From positions 472,501-536,500 of the forward strand of contig JAFFSR010000230.1 in the NCBI GenBank assembly GCA_017163975.1: a DNA stretch of 64,000 nt, written 5' to 3'. This DNA is from Anastatus disparis. Lineage: Eukaryota > Arthropoda > Insecta > Hymenoptera > Eupelmidae. The position numbers were made by a program, and so were the translations under genes. A model generated the notes under the pieces. The model was not told the DNA's origin. It did no database searches and saw only the letters and a program-made list of their open reading frames with translations. Below, piece by piece: positions 24,864 through 35,899 of the stretch (positions within the stretch are counted from its first letter, which is position 1; each line of letters begins with the position of its first letter).

Positions 24864-26555
24864 ATGTTTTCTGAACATAAAAGTAATTTGATATTCAATA
24901 CGAAAAATTCTCATCTTAATAATAAGTTTACTAAGTTAAATGATGATAAAAATCAATTTATTACTGAGTTTGTGAGGGAGAATTGGGTTAAGAATCTTTC
25001 TGACATTTCATTGCCACATGAGGTTGTTGACGTTGTTTCGTTAAGACATAATTTCAATGTTAAATCTAATGCCGACAAGCATGATGTTATTGAAATAATT
25101 AAGAATTTAGAAACTAGCTTAGATAATATTAAGGATTTAGATTTTTCGGTGAAGAACAGTATTAGACATGCTATTACAAGTAATATTGTGTTTAATTTTA
25201 AAAATAAACAGTCTATTTCTTATAAAGGAAAGCAATTTAATCGAAAATTGCTTATGATAAAAAAATTTGTTAGAGACAACGCTGATAACCTCTTTTTTAC
25301 TAGAGCTGCTAAAGGTAACGTTACAGTTTGTATGAATGTTTCTGATTATAGAAATGAAATGCTGGACTTATTGTCTGATGTTAGAACGTATAAGGCGGTA
25401 AATAGAAATCCTCTCTCTCGTCTTCAAAATAGTGTTTATAAATTTCTAAAAGAACTTAACAATAATAATCTATTCATCAAATAATACAAAGATCTTGAAT
25501 TGACTCAAACAGACACTGTTTTACCAAGAGCATATGGTCTTCCTAAAATTCATAAACCTGACATCTCTCTTAGACCCATTATATCCACTGTTAATAGTCC
25601 AATACATGAGCTTGTCAAGGTTCTTTATAATAATTTAAAGGATATTGTTAAACAACCAGCTTCGCAATATTACTTCGTTATTTTACTATGGATACGTGAA
25701 CGACTCTATCACATGTGTTCATAAGAATGACGTTGATACTGTTTTAAAAGCCTTTAATAAGTATAATTTGAATCTCAAATTTACATACGAGATGGAAATA
25801 AACAATAGATTGAATTTCTTAGATATTACGTTGATTAAAAATAATAATTCTATTATTAGTGATTGGTTTCAAAAACCTACAAATTCTAATCGTATTCTAA
25901 ATTTTAACTCTTTTCATACGATACAGTTAAAGCGTAATATGGTTTATAATTTTGTAGATCATGCGATTAATCTCGCTGACTTTTCTTTTCGAAATAAAAA
26001 CTTAACTTTTGTCAAGAATTTACTGTATCATAACAATTATCCATTGGAGTTGATCGATAAGTGTATTAGTCAACAAATCCGAAAACATAATATTATGAAA
26101 AACAACAATATTATTATTGACAAAAACAAAAATGTAAATAGAAATGTATTATGTTCTGTATCGATTCCATTTGTTCCTCGTTTATATAACCAGTGTAAAA
26201 AGACTTTAAGGGATTTTAATATTGATACTAGACCAATTCTTAATAAAAAATTAAACAATATTATTAAGTTGGGCAAAGACAAAATGAAAAAAGAGGATAC
26301 TACAGGATATTATATAAATTTGATTGTAAAACATGCTCTGTGTGTTATGTAGGTGAGTCTAAACGATCACTTAAGACTCGGCTTAAAGGACATATGGATT
26401 TTAAAAATAAAAATACAGTTGTTGCAAAACATATTTTAGAATTTGCTGATGATTTTGATTGGGAAAATGTCAAAGCTTTAGACAGAGAATCTAATTATAA
26501 GAAAAGAAAAATTTCTGAAATAATATATATCAATAGCAAAGATACGATGAATTAA
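24864..26555 (+). pseudogene. Penelope RT plus GIY-YIG endonuclease, degenerate
   Basis: Open pieces 24864-25484, 25500-25724, 25645-26352 and 26340-26555. The RT part shows the Penelope motif LPRAYGLPKIHK..LRPIIST. The catalytic box survives only as GYVNDS directly after a deletion that joins the finger region (QPASQ) to the box, so most of the palm is missing and one Asp is Asn. FLDITL and the thumb follow. The C-terminal piece CYVGESKRSLKTRLKGH is the GIY-YIG core, frameshifted near 26345. This RT and endonuclease pairing is diagnostic for Penelope-like elements. Confidence 0.9.
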
Positions 26556-26819
26556 AAAACAGATAAGTTAGCGTTGTCAGGCACAAATAGACATATTATT
26601 ATTTGTATATGTAATCATAGCGGCTAATATAAATAGAGACTGTTCGAAGTACAATATTTACAATGTGAGCTTTATTCTCACGGTTTATCAGTATCATTTA
26701 TATGAAATTTTGGTATGAGCTCTTTAAAATTCGTTTTATTGTATTTAAATTTCGTTTTTAATGTTTATCGTTCATGTGTTAATTTGTTAATTTATTTCTA
26801 TAATTTTTGTTTTTAATAA

Positions 26820-26880
26820 ATTTTGTTTTTAGCCTGAAGATGTCAACAAAACCATGTTGACGAAACGTTGCAACTAAATT
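26820..26880 (+). ncRNA. Possible hammerhead-ribozyme-like motif in the right pseudo-LTR
   Basis: CTGAAGA (26834-26840), a perfect 6-bp stem GTCAAC/GTTGAC, then GAAA and GTTGCAAC form the core order of a type I hammerhead (CUGANGA, stem II, GAAA, short stem III). The left copy near 24315-24360 has mutated stem II and GAAA. Penelope elements are known to carry minimal hammerheads at this position. Stem I is not convincing here, so this is tentative. Confidence 0.4.
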
Positions 26881-26946
26881 AATTTTCTTTGTTTTTATTG
26901 GCCTTCTCTTCTTATGTTTGAGATTATACGCATCAATCTTAAAACT

Positions 26947-28480
26947 GTTAGTAAGAGGGACCCCCTCCTACCTATGTATTTATACAATAATAAATCTGCA
27001 AGTTATATGCCCACTGTTGCTGTGCCAGAAATTACTATTTTAGTTTCAAAGGTTTTGAATTCCATTTTTCCTGCTTCATTTTCTCCTAACGCCCGTGCTT
27101 TTATTATAATCTCCTGCAGTTTTAATCCTTCTTTGGTACGACCTTATTTTTCTCTATTTTCTTTACAACTTGCTCCCTCTGCTTCTGCCTTTTACTTTTC
27201 TATCCATCGTTTTTTTTTATCATTGTCCTGTGTTTTTATTTTTCTTGCAGCTGTGATCTTACTTACACTAATTTTAATGGGTGCTGTTTGTTTCCTCGCT
27301 TACATAATCAAAAAAATTTTTTTAATTTTTTTTCTTGGAAGTGTGGAGTCAAACCTATACGGCCGCTTTTTCTTGTTTTTAACATAATAAAACATTTTGC
27401 TTTCGCCTTCTTTTTTTCTTACTACAATTTCACATCTTTTCTACCTGTATGCAACTTGAACTCTTATTGATTAAAAAATTTTCTTTTTCTTTCATTTCCT
27501 TTTTTTGAACGCGACGCGAATTAGACAATATTTTTGCGTGCCTTCCTTTGTTTAGCGTTATCTTGGAAGTTAAATGTTAGTCTTTTATTTATAGATATGG
27601 CTTTGCATCTGAACGATCTATGCTCTCTTTCTTTATTACTCTTTCGTTTCGAGTATACGTGCCTTTGTCCTTATTTCTATTACCAATATTTCATTAGCGA
27701 CAGGTTTCGCTGACGCCCTAAACGTTGCGAATTCCTTCTTTTTAAGTCTTCAGAATATCTTCTTTCTTTTCTTTATTTTTTCATTATTTTATTGTTTGCG
27801 GCTTAGTGCCGGCAACGGAGGTTTAATTAACTCCTTAGGATTTTCTTTTTTTTTTCTTTTTATCAATCATTCATAATACTTCCTTTTAAGAGCCAATTTA
27901 TTGATCTTTACTTTCTTTTTTATCTACGATCGTTTAAAATTCCATTCAAGCTGCATATTTAGTTACTGTAAATTATCTAAATTATTTTTGTGATTTATAC
28001 TAAGAATTACGGCTATATCTTTTCGACGCGTTGCTGTACACTTGTTTCCCTTTCTTTTTTCAATAACCTTGCTTTTCATACTCGATTTCCTGTAAACCAA
28101 GTTATTTGACAGGTTTCTTAAATTCATTCCACTACTGCAACGCATGGTTACGTATCATTTATTTATAATTGAGCCCTTACGTATGGCTGTTGAGTGTTTT
28201 TGTTTAATAGATTATTTGTTCAATATTAATAATGTTCATTATATTGCTTGATTTTTATGAAAATTTCCTTTATAATTACATGCGTATTTGCTCACTACTT
28301 TAACTTTACGTGACTTAACTTAGTTTCCTTATATACTATTTTTCTCACATCTTCAAGGAACTTTTTTCTATAACTTGCTAAAGTATAATCTGCTCTTAAT
28401 TTGTTTCAGTATATTTTTCTTTTTCCTTGTCCGAAGGCTGTAGAAAAAGAAAAAGGATGGAAATTTCCATCATAATCTAG
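26947..28480. other. T-rich DNA without recognised genes
   Basis: 1.5 kb, strongly pyrimidine-biased on the plus strand. A 157-codon plus-strand frame (26914-27387) is low-complexity, spans the Penelope insertion boundary and is unlikely to be a gene. It may include the 3' untranslated region or LTR of the minus-strand gypsy-like element, but no LTR boundaries were found. Confidence 0.4.
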
Positions 28481-28507
28481 AATTTATTTAATTAATCAAT
28501 CATTTTT

Positions 28508-29070
28508 AGAGGAAGGCGGGTCTTTAATAGCCGCTGCCTTTTTAATGTTATCTACGTGAACTGTTTTCGTTTTACTCGCGTTTTTTATCGTGACGTTATG
28601 TTTCGCGTTATTTACTTCTACGATTTCGTAAGGCCCTTCGTACTGCGCGTCGTATTTATTCTTCTGCGGTTGTTTTAGTAAGTAAACTTTTATATTTTGC
28701 TTGTACTAAGTTCATTGCCACGAATGTTTGTAGTTGAGGAAGATCTTCTGCCATCTCTTTTAAATATTCATTATATGTTTGCAGATTTTCTTTCGATGGG
28801 AAGCTTGACGGTGTTCGTGCTTTATAGCCAAATAAAAGTTCGTATGGCATATAGCCCGTCGCTTCATGTACTGTACAGTTATAAGCTAATTGGCATAAAT
28901 CTAGCCATTCCGCCCAGTCTGATTTTTGCTCTACGTATGCTTTTGAATATTCCGTTATAGTATGATGCATGCGTTCGATTCCTCCCTGACTTTGGGGGTG
29001 ATACGCAGTTGTACAGTATTCCTTTATTCTGAATATTTCTACAAACTCATCGAGTAATTTATTTATAAAG
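28508..29070 (-). pseudogene. Gypsy-type integrase, catalytic C-terminal half
   Basis: Reads YHPQSQGGIERMHHTI (catalytic Glu region, around 28960-29010), WLDLCQLAYNCTVHEATGYMPYELLFG and, after a small deletion and frameshift near 28690, the SH3-like C-terminal domain YEGPYEIVEV..VHVDNIKKA ending with a stop at about 28508. It was continuous with 30803-31240 before the 1.7-kb insertion. Confidence 0.85.
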
Positions 29071-29075
29071 TGCCT

Positions 29076-30797
29076 GGAGGGTTGCTTCGCATTGATAATT
29101 TGTGTATCAATAGTTGCGTATATCGTCGGTGATATACGTATATCGGTGGTATATGGTATATCGCATAAAGTATATCACAAGCGTAAAATCCCTAGATAAA
29201 ATGTTTATGTTTTTATTATAAATAGTAGAAAATATTTAAATTCACAAAATAATAAATGTACTATCTGAACATAATTTATTTTTTAATTATTAAAAAATTA
29301 AAATAAGAAGATATATTTATTTATTATTAATATTTCTAATATGTACTAGTTTTTAATGTATTTGCAAAACATCATAAATTGATAATAAATTGTGAGAAAT
29401 TAGTACCAGAAAATTATTAAATACGAAGTACAAAATAATTATCAAAATCTCTTAAGATGGTTTCATTTTTAATTTAAGTATTCAATCGATTAATTAATTG
29501 AATTGATAAAATAAAAAATCTGAGAAATAAAAAAATTATAAAATACAAAACTATCACTTTTTTTATAAAGCTAATGAAAGGAATCCTTTTGACATTTCTT
29601 CAATATCGTGATTTATAATGGTAGCAAATTAAGATGTATTAAAAATATCATTATTCAGTAATATAAAATCTTTCTATATCAATTGTTTTTCATACTGGTT
29701 TATATTTATTATGAATACTAAATTCACTTCAATTATAATATTGGAATAATATACTGCTCTAGATTTTTCCACGTATTATGACAGTAATAAACTCTTGGAT
29801 GCGCGCCTTCATTATCTTGTATATTATATATTAGAGAATCTAAAAATAAGCTGTAAAGTACATTTAAGGCTTGTAATAATTAAATGTAGAAAATTGAGCT
29901 ATAAACAGAAGCAAACTATAAAGCTTGCAATAATAAAATATATAAAATTTTTATAAAATAGGTAATAGTTATTCTATCAAAATTAAATATATTTTATTTT
30001 TGCACATTTTATAGTCTGCTTCTATTTACAGCCTAATTCTATAAATCTAATTATTACAAGCTTTAAATGTATTTTAAATTAACCCTTTCAGTCACAGGAG
30101 CCACTATAGTGGCACCCTTTCTCATTTTCTTTTTCTTATTATTTAATTCGCACTTTAAGTTTAATCTTTATTCTTTTTGCATTTTCATATAAATGAGTGT
30201 TCATTTTATAAGTATCATATGATATATTTTAAATATATGATTTTAAATAAATCTAAAAAATTGATGTATGATAGAAAATACGTGTTTTTGCGAAAATAAT
30301 TCGTGACTGAAAGGGTTAATAAGTAAATTCAAAGCTTACAATGATTAGTCAATTTAAGAAATAACATGAATAATTTATAGACTCAATAAATCTACTTGAA
30401 ATTAACTAGTACATTCAAAGTTTACAATAATCGAATAGTTTGAGAAATCACATAAATAATTTATGAAACTTCTCAAACTTCGTAGCTAATTTTTTATTAC
30501 AATCCTAATGCTATTTCATCTATTAAGTTTGACATGTTATACGTATATTACTATGTAGGATTTAAAAATTTTACATAGTGATATAGATGTATTCACATAT
30601 TTTTCATATTTATCATCGTGTTTTGGTATTTCATGCTGTTATATCGCTATTATAACTAGATATTAACTACGACTTCTAAAAACATTCCTAGGAATTTTTC
30701 ATATGTAATTATAAATTCAGTGATACATGGTGCTATAGTCTTATATCAATCTGCGATATACTATACCACTTACTTTATCAATGCGGAGCAACCCTCC
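29076..30797. mobile_element. 1.72-kb non-autonomous transposon in the integrase gene
   Basis: Terminal inverted repeats GGAGGGTTGCTTCGCATTGA and complement of GGAGGGTTGCTCCGCATTGA, with a 5-bp direct duplication TGCCT (29071-29075, 30798-30802). The interior is AT-rich with no gene and contains the nested MITE at 30083-30315. The superfamily is not clear from a 5-bp duplication. Confidence 0.8.
30083..30315. mobile_element. 233-bp piggyBac-type MITE nested in the 1.72-kb element
   Basis: Termini CCCTTTCAGTCAC and GTGACTGAAAGGG flanked by TTAA (30079-30082, 30316-30319). A CCCTTT start with a TTAA duplication is typical for piggyBac-like elements. Confidence 0.8.
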
Positions 30798-30802
30798 TGC
30801 CT

Positions 30803-31250
30803 TGGTCTGTTACTATATCAGATGGCGGCCCAAAATATGCTAGTACTCTTCTCGTTAGAGCGTGCGCTACTTCTTCTTCGTACACATATACTGTTGGTAT
30901 TAAGATACAATACTTTGTTAACCAATCTTGTACTGTAAAAACATATCTGTACCCCTCTTTTGTAACTGTTAAAGGCCCATCGAAATCCATAGATAATTTT
31001 TGGAATGCTTTCAACAGTGTGTCCGTCATAAGCATGGGCAATCGTGTTTTGACGCGTACTCGTTTCTTCGTCTGACAATTCTCACAGCCCAAGACAAATT
31101 GTCTAACATCTGGTCTCATATTTCTCCAATAATAGTCAGCTGATATTTTCTTATATATTTTATTTATGCCTCTATGACCACCTATAGCTGCTTTATGGAT
31201 ATTCCTTCAGCAGTCTATATCTGTCTTCTACCGGCGGTACTGGGATATTA
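30803..31250 (-). pseudogene. Gypsy-type integrase, zinc finger and first catalytic Asp
   Basis: Minus-strand 30778-31119 reads MRPDVRQFVLGCENCQTKKR (CxxC of the H2C2 finger; the His part lies upstream with stops), LSMDFDGPL with the first catalytic Asp, and PPSDIVTDQG with the second. The frame runs into the 29076-30797 element right after VTDQG. Confidence 0.85.
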
Positions 31251-31707
31251 TTTTAATAAAATACTGCTATTAATGGTATATTTGTAAATATTTTGTTAAA
31301 GGTTTCTATGAAATATGCCCACTCACTAATCGAGAGTATTGCCCAGTCTCTCACTATGCTAATGTACAAAATATCATACTTTAAAATTATTTTCTTTAAA
31401 TTTTTAATACACTTTTTAATATCTGCTTATAATATTTTATTATCTATATGCATTTTAACGAATGCACAAATATAGAATTATCTTTGTAATTAGATACGTG
31501 CACTTCACCATCTGCAAACTTTCTACTTGAGATTCCTTCTGGATCTACATATTGCCGCTCTATAAGAACTTCGATTATCTCTGTATTCAAATGACAATCC
31601 GTTAACATTGTATGAATTAAATTTTCTTTATATTTAAATAGCTTATCTCTTAATACTTTTAATTTACCAAATGGTTGTGGTACTTCGTTATCTAACGGAG
31701 CCCAATG

Positions 31708-32421
31708 TTATTTCTCACACGGTGGCCTTGCAGTCTTTACAAGGCAACGTTGAAACGCATCACTTATTTTGAGTGCTTGATCTTCTTTTCCCTGCGCCCG
31801 TGAGTCTGCCTGCTGTGTTATAGGAGCTTTTAGCTTATCAACATCGTTATCTCGCTGCTCATTGTTTATCTCGCTCGACGCTGTACTGCCTTCGTTCTCT
31901 TTATTATGCTTGTGTCTTTTTACTATGTTATTTTTCCTTTTATAAAGGTATGGCGTAAAATGCCTTCCTTTTAAATGTAAATAATTATAATTATTTGAAC
32001 TATTTGCCTTAAAGTGGCAAAATAATATTTCCCCATAATCTGTTATGAAACGTACACAGATATTCAGGTTAAATTCACAAGAAAATATAAATACACAATC
32101 AATATCTGCGTATCTGGCGCGTGACGTTAAAATAGTTTCTGCTGTATGCGGGTCTCCACATGCACTTAAGGATATTGCGTTTAATAAAATGTCTCTCGAT
32201 TCATTCACAGACATTCCTACATTACATACTTTTATTACTGAGTAAAAAAAGCAATTACCGTCTTGCCGTACATTGTCATCTCTTCTTAAATCTAACCAGG
32301 ATTGTGCACATTCATTACTTGCATCATATACTTTGAATACATTTGCACCATCATTAAAAGAATTACTCCAACTTATTGGTTCATTATTATCATTGTCGTC
32401 AAATGTTTTTATCATACTCAT
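31708..32421 (-). pseudogene. OTU-like cysteine protease domain in retroelement polyprotein
   Basis: 237-codon minus-strand frame. The OTU signature is VRQDGNCFFYSVIKVC (catalytic Asp and Cys, about residues 52-60) and the C-terminal catalytic His lies in LKGRHFTPYL (about residue 152). The tail is acidic or charged and runs on without a stop for most of the linker toward the integrase. OTU domains cleave ubiquitin chains or process polyproteins, and are known in some gypsy-type elements and viruses. The N-terminal side was continuous with 33140-33340 before the hairpin element at 32474-33131 landed. Confidence 0.7.
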
Positions 32422-32473
32422 ATGTTCCTCTTCTTCGTCAGATTTTTCTTTTCCAGGGTCTTGCGACTCACTA

Positions 32474-33131
32474 GGAGAGTGTCACACCTCCGGATCACGG
32501 ATTTTGCTCAAACTTCGGGATAAGTTTTCAGATGATAAAATATGGAAAAAGCTAAAGTTATAGTCATAAATACTCAATATTTCTCTAGTTACAGGCAATT
32601 AAAGAAAATCACTAAAAAAGTTACTAGATTTTTAAACGCATATAGTTCTTTAGCGTCAATAGCTACAAGCTTGAAACTTTTTTTAAATTAAAGCTGAGCT
32701 CAAATCCTTTCGAATTAGTAGTTATAGCATGTAAAAATATTATTTTTTCCCAAAGTTAAAGCGTGATAAACATTGGACCTAATTTCAGCTTTTAAAAACA
32801 TTAATTAAAATAAAAGCTGAAATTAGGTCCAATGTTTATCACGCTTTAACTTTGGGAAAAAATAATATTTTTACATGCTATAACTACTAATTCGAAAGGA
32901 TTTGAGCTCAGCTTTAATTTAAAAAAAGTTTCAAGCTTGTAGCTATTGACGCTAAAGAACTATATGCGTTTAAAAATCTAGTAACTTTTTTAGTGATTTT
33001 CTTTAATTGCCTGTAACTAGGGAAATATTGAGTATTTATGACTATAACTTTAGCTTTTTCCATATTTTATCATCTGAAAACTTATCCCGAAGTTTGAGCA
33101 AAATCCGTGATCCGGAGATGTGACACTCTCC
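32474..33131. mobile_element. 658-bp near-perfect hairpin MITE
   Basis: Two arms of ~325 bp are almost identical inverted copies, with ends GGAGAGTGTCACA and complement and a centre near 32803. I see only a handful of differences, for example CACACC against ACATCT near the ends. TA flanks both sides (32472-32473, 33132-33133), so a Tc1/mariner-type origin is likely. It interrupts the acidic region upstream of the OTU domain. Confidence 0.85.
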
Positions 33132-33739
33132 TAGTCAGTCTCATTTAAATCATTTTTATCTACTTCTACGTCATTCTCATTCTCTTCTTGCTCCATTCTT
33201 TCAGCTTGCAATTCAGATTTACTGACGTCATGCTTACTTCTTTCGCTTTCGCTCTCACTTATAATTTCATTTTGATGCTTTTTACTCGGATATTTTACTT
33301 TAAACTCGTTCTCAAAATATGATTTTTCGTCTGTCTCATTTTTCTATAATTTCAACGATAGAGTCTATTCTTAACGATTTTTTCTCTTTTTCTTCTTCTG
33401 AGCTTATACTTGGCACTAGCTGTTAGTATATTTTACGCATATGTGAATAAAATTTTTCTTTTCCATTAATATCTGTTCAATTATTTGCATCTTGAGGTGC
33501 ACTGCTTCTCAATGCTCCTGCTACCTCTCCTGGTGTTTCTTCTTAAATATTTATTTGTACACCTTCTCTACCATTCATCTCTCGTTCTTGCACATCGACT
33601 AAAAATCGAGCACGAATTTTTGTTATAATTCAAGCCATTATTTCTAATATACTTGCATAAAAGCTAAATTGACTTACGCCTGCATATACGCTTGTCTTCA
33701 AACAATCTATGCAAAGGATTTCTACGCCTCTTTTTCTTA

Positions 33740-35050
33740 TCAAGTTGTGTTTCTCATTTTAGCATCCAGCAATCATCCGCCATCATATTAACGCTACATT
33801 TTCCTTGCCATCTATGTTCAAATTCTTTCATATCCTGATATAATCCTTCACCATGCTCATCACTGTAGTCATCTAGGACTGGTGGATATTCATCAATGTT
33901 CGAATCCAGAATGTAGAGTTTTAAATTTATTAAGCAACCTAATTTTTTCAAATTTTGTACCATAGTTTCTACGATTCTCTTGTAGTTCTCGATTCTCATC
34001 TTTATTAATACCGAAAAATTTTCTTGCAACATGTTTAAAACTCAACCAGGCTGCCTTTTCGGTATCATTCATATTTTTGACAAATTCTTCGTCCCTGAAC
34101 ATTTTGCGAATTCAAGATCCATCAAAGATACCTTCCATCAATGTAACCAGAGTTATATTCGTAAAGATGGTTTCTAAGTATTTGAAGCATCGCCCTTCTT
34201 TATCAAGAGCTTATATATTCAGGTCTCCGCTAATTAACCATTCATGTCCACTATACTTTATTTGATTAAAAACGTTTTTGATGTTACAGTATTCTTTTTT
34301 AAGTATAGATGAATGAGCCAATGGTAACGGAGCATACTCGTTTGTATTGTGAAGAAGAACTGCCTTCAAGCTTCGCTTCGATGAATCAATGAATAACCGC
34401 CACTCTTCTGGCTTGTATGAATTTGGTTTAAACTCATTGATAAGTCTTTGTAAATTGGTGTAATACACTAGATCAGATTCGCTAATGAAGTATGATCGGA
34501 ACGCTTCTTCTCGGTTTCGATAAAATGTTACGTTTAAGACTTTTTCTAATACATTAAAAGATTTTAATTGAAAATTTATTAATTTAACTGCATCTTTTAC
34601 TAATCCAGCATTTCTAAACATGTTATTAAGTTGAGCTTGAGAGATCTTTTTTGGCTTTTCTCTTTACCAACGGAAACATATTCCTCATCACTGTCCGAAG
34701 ACAGTTCTTCTTTACTTTTGATGGATTCACTTTCTGCTTTCGTCAATTTCCGTCAGTATCGTCGTCTGTAGGGTCGTTGAGATTTTCTACGTCTTATTCT
34801 GTACCACTATCAACTAGCATACTATCCATTCTTTGTATAAAGCTGTCTCGTGAAGCCTCGTCTAACAAATTTTCGGTTATTTGCTTCTGCGGGCGAACGA
34901 CACTAGAAACTGTCGTATACAATATTTTATCTGGTCGTACTTTATTTTTCCCAGTTACATATGTCATGCGAGTGTAGCAGTCACTTTCATCTAATGATTT
35001 TTGCCAAATAGCTGGTTTCAGGAACTTTATTTTACTTTTATCTTCAGTTT
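33740..35050 (-). pseudogene. Unassigned transposon gene, left arm of FB2
   Basis: Minus-strand fragments 34211-34621 (MFRNAGLVKDAVKLINFQLK, WRLFIDSSKRSLKAVLLHNT), 33893-34102 (MFRDEEFVKNMNDTEKAAWL) and 33754-34032 (NIDEYPPVLDDYSDEHGEG, HRWQGKCSVNMMADDCWML). Same family as the FB1 genes. The CYLC-containing middle is deleted at about 34210. Confidence 0.65.
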
Positions 35051-35899
35051 TATCAAATTTATGTAATATTTTACAAAAAATATATTTCTGGTGATACAGA
35101 CTGAAAAATAACTTGAAAGAACAATAGGCTATAGATATATCTGAGAATTGCTATATCTTGAAAAGAAGAGAACTGGGAGTATTCAAATTTAACCTATTTG
35201 TGGTGTTATCTCGTGTACATTATTTTCCTCACTGAGTAACTTGAACTTTTACTTATTGGATTTGTAATGTAGTCCTTTTAATCCTGCTGCCACGGGAGAT
35301 ACTAAAATAATGACAACCGCCCGGAAGCAATTTGTAGAATGATTGGCTTACAATGTTCCGTGGTAACGAAGCCAGCGAGGCGCGCTGTCCTGCAGGAGAA
35401 CGCTAGAACATGAGAATGATGCCGTAGTGTCTCCGACGACGAGTTGACATTGACTTCGTCAAAGTCGGTAAGGCCTCGTACTTAGGCCTGGGAAGGTACT
35501 AGGGTTATCACCCGTAGGACGACTGACTCACTTGCAATCGGGACAGGAATTCGGGGCAGCGTGCGGGGTTTCAATAGATCTATAGATACTTAAACTAGTT
35601 TAATAATATTTAGATTGCTTCAGGATCACGCAAAAAGTTTATCATGACTGTGTAAGTGATTTCGATAGTTACTGCTATATTTGTATGGAATATGTGTGGA
35701 AAAAATATAAAAAGCATGTAACTAAAAGGATGAGAGATTTATTTAAAGCTTTTAAGTAGAAATTTCTCAGAAAAATTCAACTTGGGTTCCGCATATCATA
35801 TGTGCTGAATATTACAAAATGTTACATAAATTTGATGAAACTGGAGATAAAAGTAAAATAAAGTTCCTGAAACCAGCTATTTGGGAAATACCATTAAGT

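Larger units (their letters stand above)
24065..26933 (+). mobile_element. Penelope-like retroelement with pseudo-LTRs
   Basis: Flanked by a 13-bp target duplication CAATCTTAAAACT (24052-24064 and 26934-26946). Two direct repeats of ~320 bp (24100-24420 and 26620-26932; both start ATCATAGCGGCTAATATAAA) are the pseudo-LTRs usual for Penelope elements. Between them are the RT and GIY-YIG coding remains (24864-26555). Inactive because of stops, frameshifts and an internal RT deletion. Confidence 0.9.
28500..33650 (-). mobile_element. Decayed Ty3/gypsy-like retroelement (integrase and OTU domains)
   Basis: On the minus strand, from right to left: an acidic linker (33340-33140), an OTU-like protease domain (32421-31708), linker (31700-31250), an H2C2 zinc finger and integrase core (31240-30803, then 29070-28656) and the integrase C-terminal domain ending near 28508 (YEGPYEIVEV, VHVDNIKKA). 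The insertions 29076-30797 and 32474-33131 break it. No reverse transcriptase or RNase H was seen between OTU and integrase. LTRs were not identified. Confidence 0.75.

Noticed and set aside
26914..27387. 157-codon frame with hydrophobic stretches
   Set aside because: Pyrimidine-rich low-complexity DNA that crosses the Penelope insertion boundary, so it did not exist as one frame before the insertion.
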